Below are positions 17,446 to 26,095 of a stretch of DNA of 64,000 bases, piece by piece. The stretch is from an uncultured Schumannella sp. (GTDB lineage: Bacteria; Actinomycetota; Actinomycetes; Actinomycetales; Microbacteriaceae), in assembly GCF_905479755.1 (NCBI RefSeq), contig NZ_CAJQNT010000003.1, forward strand, positions 163,400 to 227,399. The letters are read 5' to 3'. The stretch's first letter is position 1; each line of letters begins with the position of its first letter. Under the pieces are notes generated by a model. The model saw nothing but the letters and a program-made list of their open reading frames with translations, searched no databases and had not been told where the DNA came from. The translations under genes and the position numbers were made by a program.

Positions 17446-18054
17446 GTGTCCGCTCCGCATACCGCCGTGCCGCTCTGGGGCGAGCCGGTCCCCGACCACC
17501 GCGACCGCATCGTGGCGGATGGTTCGGACCGCGTGGCATGGTTTCGCGCCCGTTCGCGCGGTGTCACCGCGAGCGACGCGGCGCGACTCGGTAGCCGCCG
17601 CGCGATCGCCGCGCTCGCCCGCGACAAGACCTCGGGCTCGGGCTTTCGCGGCAACGCCTACACGGAACACGGCCGACGGCGCGAACCGGAGATCGCGGCG
17701 TGGGCGGGGCGCGTCTATGACATGACCCCCAGCGGCGCGCTGTTTCACGCGGTCGGCAACCCGCTGCACCTCGCGACACCGGACGGCCTGCGCGAACGCG
17801 ACGGACGGGTGGAGTTGTGTGAGATCAAGACGACGAGCAGCGGCTGGTCGACGATCCCGCGCTCCTACCTCCGCCAGGTGTGGTGGCAGCAGTACGTGTT
17901 GGGCGCCGAACGCACGCTCGTGGTCTGGGAGCAGCACCGAGACTTCGTCCCGATCCACCGCGAACCGACATGCCAGTGGGTCGACCGCGATGACGCTCAG
18001 ATCCGCGCGCTCGTCGGCCTCGCCGACGAACTACTCGACGCGCTGCGCTCCTGA
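17446..18054 (+). CDS. YqaJ-like exonuclease/recombinase-fold protein
   Basis: 202 residues resembling the YqaJ/lambda-exonuclease nuclease fold (PD-(D/E)xK). Motif order: WFRARSRGVTASDAARLGS, then NAYTEHGRRREPEIAAWAG with the conserved acidic residues, and the CEIKTTSSGW core (E-x-K) near residue 125, followed by a QxxWQQY helix (RQVWWQQYVLG). Such proteins process DNA ends and are often phage- or mobile-element-linked, but no phage genes are beside it. GTG at 17446 (another GTG at 17443). It overlaps the convergent Pr6Pr gene by 24 bp. Confidence 0.75.
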   Translation: MSAPHTAVPLWGEPVPDHRDRIVADGSDRVAWFRARSRGVTASDAARLGSRRAIAALARDKTSGSGFRGNAYTEHGRRREPEIAAWAGRVYDMTPSGALFHAVGNPLHLATPDGLRERDGRVELCEIKTTSSGWSTIPRSYLRQVWWQQYVLGAERTLVVWEQHRDFVPIHREPTCQWVDRDDAQIRALVGLADELLDALRS

Positions 18055-18720
18055 GCGCGCGAGCGAACGCCGCGACACCCACACCGCCCCCGCACCGGTC
18101 ACGGCGATGATGACCGCGATCAGCACCACGTAGAAGGCGACCGAGAGGTAGCCGTTCGCCGAGAGGCCCGGGTTGAGGAACGGGTACGGGTACCACGGTT
18201 CGCCCGTGCGGCTGTCGATCGCGAACGGCCCGCGCACGAGCGTGTAGGCCGCCCACACGATCGGGAACACGATGATCGTCCGGACGGTCGCCCACGCCAT
18301 CTGGGCGCGCCCCGGGGCGAACAGCCAGTCGAGCACGAGGTAGATCGGACCGACCACGTGCAGGATCTCGTTCGACCAGCCGAGCGTGCTGCCCTGCGGG
18401 AGTTCCACCCCGCGCAGCAGCAGGTTGTAGACGATGCCCGTCACCGCCATATAGGTGACGACGGAGATCCGCACGACGGCGAACCAACGCGGGTCCTCGC
18501 CGCGTCGCACGAGCAGCAGCACCGCCCCGATTCCGAGCACGACCACACTGAGCACGTTCGACTCGATCGTGAAGAAGCTGAAGAATCCGAGGAGCAAGAA
18601 GGGGATGTCGGACGTCGGGTCCTGACTCCAGAACTCGATCGACGTGATCAACTGGCCGACGATCGCCGCGGCGATGGCGAGCGCCATCCCGGCCCGAACA
18701 ACGGCAAACAGAATTCGCAT
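18031..18720 (-). CDS. Pr6Pr family integral membrane protein
   Basis: 229 residues with about six membrane segments; the pattern FFTIESNVLSVVVL, LGWSNEILHVVGPIYLVLDW and FLNPGLSANGYLSVAFYVVL is typical of Pr6Pr (FAR-17a/AIG1-like) membrane proteins, which have no established bacterial function. ATG at 18720. The C-terminus overlaps the convergent YqaJ-like gene. Confidence 0.72.
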   Translation of the reverse strand: MRILFAVVRAGMALAIAAAIVGQLITSIEFWSQDPTSDIPFLLLGFFSFFTIESNVLSVVVLGIGAVLLLVRRGEDPRWFAVVRISVVTYMAVTGIVYNLLLRGVELPQGSTLGWSNEILHVVGPIYLVLDWLFAPGRAQMAWATVRTIIVFPIVWAAYTLVRGPFAIDSRTGEPWYPYPFLNPGLSANGYLSVAFYVVLIAVIIAVTGAGAVWVSRRSLARSGAQRVE

Positions 18721-18855
18721 CAGTGCGTTCCTCCCCCGGGGCGAGCCCCCACTCTTGACGGGAGACTAGCGGGTCTACTGTCTGCGGAACTTTTGCGACA
18801 CCGTGACACGTCGGAAACATCACTGAATCATCAACGAACTTAACTGTTATCTACC

Positions 18856-19836
18856 ATGCACGAAACACAGCCTTCAACGATGCGCGCGATGACGATATCC
18901 CGGTCGGGGGATGCCGACGTGCTCGAACTCGCGGAGATCTTGCGTCCGGTCCGGACGAATTCCGAAGTTCTCATCCAGGTCGCCGCCGCCGGGGTCAACC
19001 CGATCGACGCCAAGACGCGCGCCGGCCGCGGGGGATTCCCGGCCATTCGCGAGTTCCCCGTCGTGCTCGGAAACGACTTCAGCGGCGTCGTCGTCGAGGC
19101 CCCGTTTGAAACGCATCCCCTCCAGCCCGGCACCGAGGTCTACGGCATGACGACCGTGCCTCGCGCACAGGGCACGTACGCCGAATACGTCAGCGTCAAC
19201 GAGATGAGCGTCGTGCGCAAGCCTCCGACGCTGTCCCACGTCGAGGCCGCCGCGGTGCCCCTCGCTGCTCTCACCGCGTGGGGGATGGTCGTCGAGACCG
19301 CCCGCGCGCACGAGGGACAACGGATGCTGATTCACGCCGGCGCGGGCGGGGTCGGGCACTTCGCCGTCCAATTCGCCTCGTACTTCGGTGCCCATGTGAT
19401 CGCCACGGGCTCGGCCCAGAACGCCGAGTGGCTGCGCACCCTCGGCGCCGCCGAGGTCATCGACTACACCGCGACGCGGTTCGAGGAAAACCTTGCCCCG
19501 GTTGACGCAGTGATCGACCTGATCGGCAACGTCAGCGACGACACCGCGACCCGCTCACTGACCGTGCTGCGGCCCGGCGGGATCATCGTCAACGGCCCGA
19601 CCGGAAGTTGGCCGACGCTCGTCGAGGAGTGCGCCGCCGCGGGCGTGCGGGGCACCGGATACCGCGTCTCGCCCAACGGCGCGACGCTCGCGATCATCTC
19701 CCGCTTGCTCGGCTCGGGAGATGTGCGCGTCGCGGTCGACCAGGTCTTTGATCTGCCGGACGCCGCCGCGGCACACCGCGCCATCGAAACCGGCCACACT
19801 CGCGGAAAGATCGTCCTGCAGGTCGCCGAGATCTGA
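18856..19836 (+). CDS. NADPH-dependent quinone oxidoreductase (zinc-free MDR family)
   Basis: 326 residues: N-terminal GroES-like fold (VLIQVAAAGVNPIDAKTRAG) and a Rossmann domain with LIHAGAGGVGHFAVQFASYFG. Zinc ligands of classical alcohol dehydrogenases are absent, as in QOR/zeta-crystallin-type reductases. ATG at 18856 has no ribosome site and may be leaderless. The last 29 codons (19750-19836) recur, diverged, at 28007-28093 as a gene remnant, with the sugar island in between; see the direct-repeat entries. Confidence 0.85.
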   Translation: MHETQPSTMRAMTISRSGDADVLELAEILRPVRTNSEVLIQVAAAGVNPIDAKTRAGRGGFPAIREFPVVLGNDFSGVVVEAPFETHPLQPGTEVYGMTTVPRAQGTYAEYVSVNEMSVVRKPPTLSHVEAAAVPLAALTAWGMVVETARAHEGQRMLIHAGAGGVGHFAVQFASYFGAHVIATGSAQNAEWLRTLGAAEVIDYTATRFEENLAPVDAVIDLIGNVSDDTATRSLTVLRPGGIIVNGPTGSWPTLVEECAAAGVRGTGYRVSPNGATLAIISRLLGSGDVRVAVDQVFDLPDAAAAHRAIETGHTRGKIVLQVAEI

Positions 19837-19892
19837 GCGCCGAGCGTGACTGTACAGTCATGACGCACCGCACACCGGCGGTGTCGGCCCGC
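19750..19892 (+). repeat. Left diverged direct repeat flanking the sugar island
   Basis: 143 bp matching 28007-28149 without indels. It holds the last 29 codons of the oxidoreductase, a 23-bp spacer and then 11 codons that match the start of the FAD oxidoreductase at 28117. Over the 87-bp coding end I count 15 mismatches. Period is 8,257 bp. Confidence 0.75.
19860..19892 (+). pseudogene. Remnant of the 5' end of the FAD oxidoreductase gene
   Basis: ATG at 19860 begins MTHRTPAVSAR, aligning with MTRRTPTVFDR of the intact gene at 28117 and at the same 23-bp distance from the upstream stop. The match ends after 11 codons where the island begins. It encodes nothing useful on its own. Confidence 0.65.
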
Positions 19893-19903
19893 GCACGCAA
19901 GCG

Positions 19904-21595
19904 TCAGGACGGCACCAACCACGCAAACCCATCGGCCTCCAGCGACAGCGCGTCCGTCAGCGCACCGGACAAGACGTCCCGCCCGGCCACCCCTTCCAGC
20001 GTGACCGCGGCACCAGACACATTGACAACCACCGTCACCGTGTCCGCCCCTTCCCCACGCCGTACCGCGAACACCTCGGGCCCCAACTCGAGCACCTGCT
20101 GCGGCGCATCTGGTGCGAAGGCCGGGAAGTCGCCGCGCCTGCGCAGCAGCTCCGCCAGGCCCTCATACACGCCGCGCCGACGCGGGTCTGAGTCGAGCTG
20201 GTCGCGCAGTTCGTCGGCATCAAGAGTCGCGCGGTTGATGCGCCGGGGGATGCCCGTGCGCTCGACCGCCGCTGTGTCGTGATGCGAGCCGAAGAGCGAG
20301 TGGTAGTAGATCGCGGGTACGCCTGCCATGGCGAACATGATCGCGTGGGCCGCGAGCGCTCGACCGACCTCGTGCGCCGTATCGCCGACGCGCTCGGGCT
20401 CCGCTAGGGCATCGAGATAGGAAGTGTTGAGCTCATACACGGACCGGCCTCCGCCGGGTTCGCCCGCAAACGAGGCGAGGCCGCCGTGGGCCTGAACTCG
20501 CGCGACGAGGGCCTCAACATCCGCCTCCGCCAGTAGCCCCTTTGCTGGGCGCATCCCGACCCCGTCGTGACTCGCGAGGAAATTGAACCAGGTCGACCCC
20601 GCCGGGAGCGGCTCGAGACCAGCTGCCCACGCGGTCAATGCGCTCGAGTCGCCTGCGACGAACGAATGCAACACCAGCGGCGGCAGCGCGAACTGGTACA
20701 CCATGTGCGCTTCGTCGTGACCGTTGCCAAAGTACGACACGTTGTCCCGGTGCGGCACGTTGGTCTCCGTCAGCAGCCGAGCCCGCGGCATGAGGTCGTC
20801 GATGAGCACGCGCCACAACTTGATGACGGCGTGCGTCCCGGGGAGGTGCAGACACGTCGTCCCGGACTCCTTCCACAGGAAGCCGATGGCGTCGAGCCGG
20901 ACGGTACTTGCCCCCGCAGCGAGGTACTCCAGCAATACGTCGGTGAGGTCGAGCAACACCTCGGGATTGCCCACGTGGACATCCACCTGATCCGGACCAA
21001 AAGTCGTCCACGCGGTCGCGAACGTGCCGTCGGGACGTTCGTAGTCGTGAGTGAGCGGGGTCGTACGCGGCCGGACCACGGCTGAAGTGTCGAACTCGGG
21101 TCCTGGCTCGAAGAAATAGTCGGCGTACCTCGCGTCGCCCGCAAGCCAGCGAACGAACCACTCCGACTCCGACGAAATGTGGTTGGCGACGAAGTCGAAC
21201 ATGAGACCGCGGCCCTCGCCGACCGCGGTGACGTCGTCCCAGGTGCCGAGCGCCGGGTCAATTCGGCGGTGATCAACGACCGCAAAGCCGTCGTCCGACG
21301 TCCAGGGGTACATCGGCAACAAGTGAACGTCAGAGATCTCGGTGCCGAACTCGTCGAGCACGTAGGCGAGGGTCCGCAGGGGCGCCTCTCCGTCACGAGT
21401 AAACGACGACCCGTAGGTAATCAGAAACGCGGTGCGCTGCGAGTTCGGCGCGACATCTCGGGCGGCCAGCGTGTCTCGGTACCGCTCCGCGAGCTCGAGC
21501 ACACGCGGAAGCACGCTCTCCACCGTCGCGTCGTCGTAGAGCGCACCGAGGTGGCGCCGGACGGTTTCGGTCCTATCGGCAGAAACGCCAGACAT
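19904..21595 (-). CDS. GH13_18-type sugar phosphorylase, glucosylglycerate phosphorylase/sucrose phosphorylase-like
   Basis: 563 residues; retaining phosphorylase that would convert an alpha-glucoside and phosphate to glucose 1-phosphate. Catalytic nucleophile D235 in VRLDAIGFLWKESGTTCLH, acid/base E277 in LLTETNVPHRDNVSYFG, and the later loop FLASHDGVGMRPAKGLL. The N-terminal FLITYGSSF and LLPMYPWTSDDGFAVVDHR and the phrase DEAHMVYQFALPPL resemble the YcjM/glucosylglycerate phosphorylase branch more than classical sucrose phosphorylase. ATG at 21595 is six bases after GAGGAGA; an ATG at 21598 is also in frame. It is divergent from the importer genes, an arrangement similar in content to E. 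coli ycjMNOP. The acceptor is unproven. Confidence 0.8.
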   Translation of the reverse strand: MSGVSADRTETVRRHLGALYDDATVESVLPRVLELAERYRDTLAARDVAPNSQRTAFLITYGSSFTRDGEAPLRTLAYVLDEFGTEISDVHLLPMYPWTSDDGFAVVDHRRIDPALGTWDDVTAVGEGRGLMFDFVANHISSESEWFVRWLAGDARYADYFFEPGPEFDTSAVVRPRTTPLTHDYERPDGTFATAWTTFGPDQVDVHVGNPEVLLDLTDVLLEYLAAGASTVRLDAIGFLWKESGTTCLHLPGTHAVIKLWRVLIDDLMPRARLLTETNVPHRDNVSYFGNGHDEAHMVYQFALPPLVLHSFVAGDSSALTAWAAGLEPLPAGSTWFNFLASHDGVGMRPAKGLLAEADVEALVARVQAHGGLASFAGEPGGGRSVYELNTSYLDALAEPERVGDTAHEVGRALAAHAIMFAMAGVPAIYYHSLFGSHHDTAAVERTGIPRRINRATLDADELRDQLDSDPRRRGVYEGLAELLRRRGDFPAFAPDAPQQVLELGPEVFAVRRGEGADTVTVVVNVSGAAVTLEGVAGRDVLSGALTDALSLEADGFAWLVPS

Positions 21596-21666
21596 CATCG
21601 TCTCCTCAACTCTCGGCAGTCGGCCAGAGCTCGACCGTAGCGCAGATAACAGCTTTGTTGCACTCC

Positions 21667-21695
21667 TTGCACATCTTATGGACATCTGTTAGACA
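21667..21695 (+). promoter_or_regulatory. Putative promoter of the island importer operon
   Basis: TTGCAC (21667-21672) and TAGACA (21690-21695) at 17-bp spacing, 50 bp upstream of the binding-protein start. The divergent gap is AT-richer than the surroundings. No clear palindrome for the ROK regulator was found. Confidence 0.45.
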
Positions 21696-21745
21696 GAACG
21701 CCTTCGGGTTGCGGCCCGCGCTCAACGACGAGAGAAGAGGAATAG

Positions 21746-23137
21746 ATGTTTAAAACGACACGGCGACTACTCTTACCAGCGGCTCTGATCACTGTGGGAG
21801 CCTTCGGTCTGACGGCCTGCGGCTCGGGCCAGCAGGCCAACGACGCATCCGACGGACTGCTCATGTGGACGCTGGAAGTTCAGCCGGACCGCTTGGCAAC
21901 ACAGCAGACGATGCTCGACGGCTTCACGGCCGAGACCGGCATCGAAGTCGAACTCGTACCGGTTGAACAAGACCAGGTCGCCCAGCTGATGGCTGCGGCC
22001 GCTTTGTCGAACGAAATGCCCGACCTCCTCGGATCTGTGCCCCTTGGGCTCGTGCGCAACTTCGACTCCGAGGGCTACGCCAGCTCCGACATTTCTGCAG
22101 CGGCTGTCGACGCCCTCGGCGCGGACACCTTCTCCTCTGGCGCGCTCGACCTCACCAGCGACGGCGGCCGCCAACTCTCGGTGCCGTCCGATGCATGGGC
22201 TCAGATCCTGGTGTACCGCACGGACCTGTTTGACGCCGCCGGCCTCGCAGCGCCGACCACCTACGACACGCTGCTCACCGCCGCAGAGACGCTGACGACC
22301 GGAGACCAGTTCGGCATCACACTCTCGACCGACCCGGCGGGGAGCTTCACGCAAGAAACCTTCGAAGCTGTCGCGCTCGGCAACAACTGCCAGCTCGTCA
22401 ACGACGACGGAAGCGTCGCACTCGATTCGCCGGAATGTACTGCGGCGATCGAGCTCTACACGGCGCTTGCGCAGGACTACTCCCCCGCCGGAACACAGGA
22501 TGTCGTGTCGACACGTGCGTCCTACTTCGCGGGTCAGTCCGCCATGATCATGTGGTCGACGTTCCTGCTCGACGAGATGGCGGGTCTCCGCGACGATGCC
22601 GCACCGTCATGCGACGAGTGCACCACATCCACGTGGCTCGCTGAGAACTCCGGCATCGTGCCTCTCATCACGGGTCCGAATGCCGGTGACAACGCTGGCT
22701 CCTTCGGTGAAATGACGTCGTTCGTTCCCACGTCGGCGGCCTCTCCCGAAGAGACCCAACAGCTCATCGAATACGTCATGGGCGACGGCTATGTCGAATG
22801 GTTCGGGATGGCTCCCGAAGGCAAGTTCCCCGTTCGCCTTGGAACCGCGGACAACCCCACGGAGTTCTCCGATGCCTGGGCCGAACTTGAGACCGGCGTC
22901 GACTCCCGGGCTGCGCTCGGAGACATCTACGAGGCCGCCACAATCGACACCCTGACCGGAGCCGCAGCAAGCATGTCTCGCTGGGCGTTCCTCCAGGGCC
23001 AGGGCGAGATCGTCGGAGTGCTGTCGGCCGAGCTGCCCATTGCCAAGATCATCGCCGACGCCGGATCTGGCGCCATCGATGCCGCGACGGCGCAACAGGA
23101 GATGGTCGAAGCCGTCGACGAGATCGCAAGCCGCTGA
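21746..23137 (+). CDS. Sugar ABC importer binding lipoprotein
   Basis: Family 1 solute-binding lipoprotein, 463 residues. The signal peptide TTRRLLLPAALITVGAFGL ends in lipobox LTAC. The mature domain has MWTLEVQPDRLATQQTMLDG and later EMTSFVPTSAASPEETQQLI. ATG at 21746 follows AGAGGAA. First gene of a five-gene operon (binding protein, two permeases, ROK regulator, glycosidase). It is not the same as the aglE-like protein at 12.4 kb; the two importers differ in all subunits. Substrate probably matches the adjacent phosphorylase. Confidence 0.85.
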   Translation: MFKTTRRLLLPAALITVGAFGLTACGSGQQANDASDGLLMWTLEVQPDRLATQQTMLDGFTAETGIEVELVPVEQDQVAQLMAAAALSNEMPDLLGSVPLGLVRNFDSEGYASSDISAAAVDALGADTFSSGALDLTSDGGRQLSVPSDAWAQILVYRTDLFDAAGLAAPTTYDTLLTAAETLTTGDQFGITLSTDPAGSFTQETFEAVALGNNCQLVNDDGSVALDSPECTAAIELYTALAQDYSPAGTQDVVSTRASYFAGQSAMIMWSTFLLDEMAGLRDDAAPSCDECTTSTWLAENSGIVPLITGPNAGDNAGSFGEMTSFVPTSAASPEETQQLIEYVMGDGYVEWFGMAPEGKFPVRLGTADNPTEFSDAWAELETGVDSRAALGDIYEAATIDTLTGAAASMSRWAFLQGQGEIVGVLSAELPIAKIIADAGSGAIDAATAQQEMVEAVDEIASR

Positions 23138-23138
23138 G

Positions 23139-24074
23139 ATGTCACTAAAAGCGGCATACCGTGGGGTGGGGGCCAAGCGCCCCCGCCCCACGGTGGCGCA
23201 GCGCAGGGCCAACCGCGACGGTTGGTCGATGGCTCTCCCGATCACGTTGATCGTGCTCGCGGTCATCATCGTGCCGATCATCTGGACGTTCATTCTGTCG
23301 TTCCAAGAGGCGCGCTATTCGGACGTCGCCCGCAACGGAATGTTCAACCCGCTCACGCTGTCGAACTACACGGACGTCCTGACCTCTGCGGGGTTCTGGG
23401 AATCCTTGTGGGTCACCGTGCTCTACACGGCCGGCACCACCATCGGCTCCATTGTGGTCGGATTTGCCGCAGCCTTGGCTCTGCGAGGGGCATTTCGCGG
23501 ACGGGGTGCCGTCCGCGCCATCCTGCTGCTCCCCTACGTTGCGCCCGTCGTGGCCGCGGCCTACGTCTGGAAGGTGATGCTCAACCCGCAGTACGGCGTC
23601 ATCAATGAACTCGGCACGACCTACCTCGGCTGGGAGCAGTCGATCGACTTCCTGGGGCGCCCACCATTCGCTCTCCTCACCGTGATCGTGTTTGAGATAT
23701 GGCGCTACTTTCCGTTTGCCTTCATCTTCTTTGCCGCTGCACTTACCGGACTGTCACGAGACATCGAAGAGGCAGCCCTGATCGACGGCGCAACGCCGTG
23801 GCAGAAGTTCTGGCACGTGATCACACCCCAGGCCATGCCCGTCATCGCGTTGCTGACGTTGCTCCGCCTGGTGATGACGTTCAACAAGTTTGACGACATC
23901 TTCCTCCTCACCGGAGGCGCAGCTGGTACCCAGGTCGCCGCCGTCCGCGTCTACGACCAACTCGTTGGATCGTCAGACATCGGGGGAGCGTCCGCCAACG
24001 CGGTGTTGCTGGCTCTCGTCCTCGGTGCCGGGCTCACCCTCTACCTGCGACTGACGCGGCAAAAGGAATCCTGA
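23139..24074 (+). CDS. Sugar ABC importer permease 1 (MalF-type)
   Basis: 311 residues, six membrane segments; EAA loop EEAALIDGATPWQKFWHVITP. ATG at 23139, one base after the upstream stop (TGAGATG). The basic N-terminus (GAKRPRPTVAQRRANRDGW) is cytoplasmic. It ends in TGATG with the next permease. Confidence 0.86.
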   Translation: MSLKAAYRGVGAKRPRPTVAQRRANRDGWSMALPITLIVLAVIIVPIIWTFILSFQEARYSDVARNGMFNPLTLSNYTDVLTSAGFWESLWVTVLYTAGTTIGSIVVGFAAALALRGAFRGRGAVRAILLLPYVAPVVAAAYVWKVMLNPQYGVINELGTTYLGWEQSIDFLGRPPFALLTVIVFEIWRYFPFAFIFFAAALTGLSRDIEEAALIDGATPWQKFWHVITPQAMPVIALLTLLRLVMTFNKFDDIFLLTGGAAGTQVAAVRVYDQLVGSSDIGGASANAVLLALVLGAGLTLYLRLTRQKES

Positions 24075-24940
24075 TGAACTCTTTCCGCATCCAAACCGAA
24101 GTCTTCCGCTTCCTCAAATGGGCACTGATCGTGTTCCTGCTGATCGTGACGATCTTTCCGTTTTACTACATGATCGTCATGAGTTTTGTGCCGATCCAGG
24201 ATCTGCTGCGCAACCCGCTCGCTCTCGTTCCTGACATCGGCCAACTCACCCTCGATACGTATGTGCGAGTCATCGCGCCGGAAGGCGACGGTGGGTTCGG
24301 GTTCGGGCGATTTATGCTCAACTCGGCGATCGTGGCCACCGCCGCGACACTGCTGACGATGCTGCTGTCCGTGCCAGCGTCATACGCCATGACGCGCCTC
24401 AAGTTCGCGGGCCGCAAGCAGGTCTCCGCCATGTTCCTGGCGGTGTACATGTTCCCCGCCATCATCATCGCGGTGCCCGTGTTCGTGGGATTCCAGGTCA
24501 TCGGGCTCGGGACGACCCTTGTTGGCCTCACCATCGCGTACATCGCCCTCACCGTTCCGGTGTCCGTCCACATGCTGCGCTCGTACATGCTCGGGCTTCC
24601 CGAGTCGATCGACGAGGCCGCGATGATCGACGGCGCCACACGATGGCAGATCATGCGCAAGATCACGGTACCGCTGTCGCTCCCGACCATCATGTCCACG
24701 GCGCTGTACTCGTTCATGATCGCGTGGAACGAGTTCCTGTTCGCGCTCTTGTTCCTCTCCGCCAAACCAGATCTGTGGACCGTGTCGCTCGGCCTCACGC
24801 GTCTGGCTGACGGCCAAGAGGTCTCCCGGACAATCCTCATGGCGGGTAGTGTCTTGCTAACGCTCCCGATCGTGATCATGTACGGGTTCGCGGAACGCTG
24901 GCTGACCGAAGGGCTGACCGTAGGTGCAGACAAAGGGTAG
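24074..24940 (+). CDS. Sugar ABC importer permease 2 (MalG-type)
   Basis: 288 residues, six membrane segments; EAA loop DEAAMIDGATRWQIMRKITVP. ATG overlaps the previous stop by one base, after AAAAGGAA. No ATPase gene in the island; a shared MsiK-type ATPase must serve it. Confidence 0.86.
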   Translation: MNSFRIQTEVFRFLKWALIVFLLIVTIFPFYYMIVMSFVPIQDLLRNPLALVPDIGQLTLDTYVRVIAPEGDGGFGFGRFMLNSAIVATAATLLTMLLSVPASYAMTRLKFAGRKQVSAMFLAVYMFPAIIIAVPVFVGFQVIGLGTTLVGLTIAYIALTVPVSVHMLRSYMLGLPESIDEAAMIDGATRWQIMRKITVPLSLPTIMSTALYSFMIAWNEFLFALLFLSAKPDLWTVSLGLTRLADGQEVSRTILMAGSVLLTLPIVIMYGFAERWLTEGLTVGADKG

Positions 24941-24946
24941 GCACCG

Positions 24947-26095
24947 TTGAACCCGGGACCTGGCCAGACGCTGCGGCTGATTCGCTCGGGTGAGGCCACC
25001 ACGCGCGGAGCGTTGCTCGCGGCAACGGGGTTGTCCCGTGTCACGGTCGCGCGCCGTATCGAGAAACTCACTGCGGCCGGAATCATTCGCGAAGCGGGAA
25101 CCGGCGACGCCACCGGCGGGCGCCGCGCGACCACGTTCATTTTCGACCCGGACGTTGTCGTGGTCACGGCCGCCCTGGACGCCGTCGGCGGCACCGTTGC
25201 GGTCGTGAGTCCGCACGGCAAGGTTCTCGCGAGCACAAGCATCGATACCGACGTCACAGACGGCCCCGAAGCTACCCTGAGCACGACCGCCGCGGCGATC
25301 GAGGAACTGATGCGCACCCACGATGTCGCCGTCGAACGCGTGGCAGCGGTCGCCATTTCTCTGCCGGGTCCGATCGACCCGGCCGAGCACCGCCTCAGCG
25401 ACCCGCCCATCATGCCGGGCTGGGACGGCTGGCCGATTCTTGATTCGTTGCGCGAGACGATGAACGTGCCAGTTTTCGTCGAGAACGACGCGGACGCGAT
25501 GGCGTACGGCGAGGCTTCCCAACTCCACGGCCCGACGGCGGCATTGGTCTTCATCAAGGCGTCGTCATTTCTCGGTGCCGGCCTCGTCATCCGGGGTGAG
25601 ATTTTTCGCGGAGTCGACGGCGGAGCTGGCGACATCGGACACGTCTCGGTTGGCGGTGCAGCAGAGTGCCGCTGCGGCAGGGACGGTTGCCTCGCGGCGG
25701 AAGCCTCGGGAACGGCGCTGATCAGGCGACTCGGCGAAACGGGCCGTCACCTGGAACACATCAGCGAGATCCACGACCTCGTGGACCGTGGCGACTCAAC
25801 GGCTGCGGCAGAACTGCGGCGCGCCGGCGAACTGATCGGCCAGGTGCTCGCGACTGTCGTCGGCGTGATTAACCCCGCTGTCGTCGTGGTGGGCGGGCCC
25901 ATGGTGTCACCAGAGCTCATCGCCGCCATCAGGTCGACCGTCTACGCCGGGACACTGCCGCGAGCGACGAGGCATCTCACCATCCGTGCCTCCGAGCTCG
26001 GCGATGAGGCAGCGCTCATCGGGCTCGCACTCGTCGCGGTTGACAGTCTCTATTCCGAGAGTGCGATCAACGCGCGCCTCGGAGTGGACGAATGA
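24947..26095 (+). CDS. ROK-family transcriptional regulator
   Basis: 382 residues: winged helix at the N-terminus (LIRSGEATTRGALLAATGLS, then VARRIEKLTAAGII) and a ROK sugar-kinase fold. The zinc site is CRCGRDGC, and the sugar-site motif is VENDADAMAYGE. The family covers NagC/XylR-type repressors, so it is probably the local repressor responding to the imported sugar or a phosphorylated product. The start is TTG at 24947, six bases after the permease stop; no ATG or GTG lies ahead of the helix. It overlaps the next gene by four bases (ATGA). Confidence 0.82.
   Translation: MNPGPGQTLRLIRSGEATTRGALLAATGLSRVTVARRIEKLTAAGIIREAGTGDATGGRRATTFIFDPDVVVVTAALDAVGGTVAVVSPHGKVLASTSIDTDVTDGPEATLSTTAAAIEELMRTHDVAVERVAAVAISLPGPIDPAEHRLSDPPIMPGWDGWPILDSLRETMNVPVFVENDADAMAYGEASQLHGPTAALVFIKASSFLGAGLVIRGEIFRGVDGGAGDIGHVSVGGAAECRCGRDGCLAAEASGTALIRRLGETGRHLEHISEIHDLVDRGDSTAAAELRRAGELIGQVLATVVGVINPAVVVVGGPMVSPELIAAIRSTVYAGTLPRATRHLTIRASELGDEAALIGLALVAVDSLYSESAINARLGVDE

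Noticed and set aside
17443..18054. YqaJ-like gene as evidence for a prophage remnant
   Set aside because: Neighbours are ordinary chromosomal genes and no recombinase partner (RecT/Bet) or att-like repeats are present.
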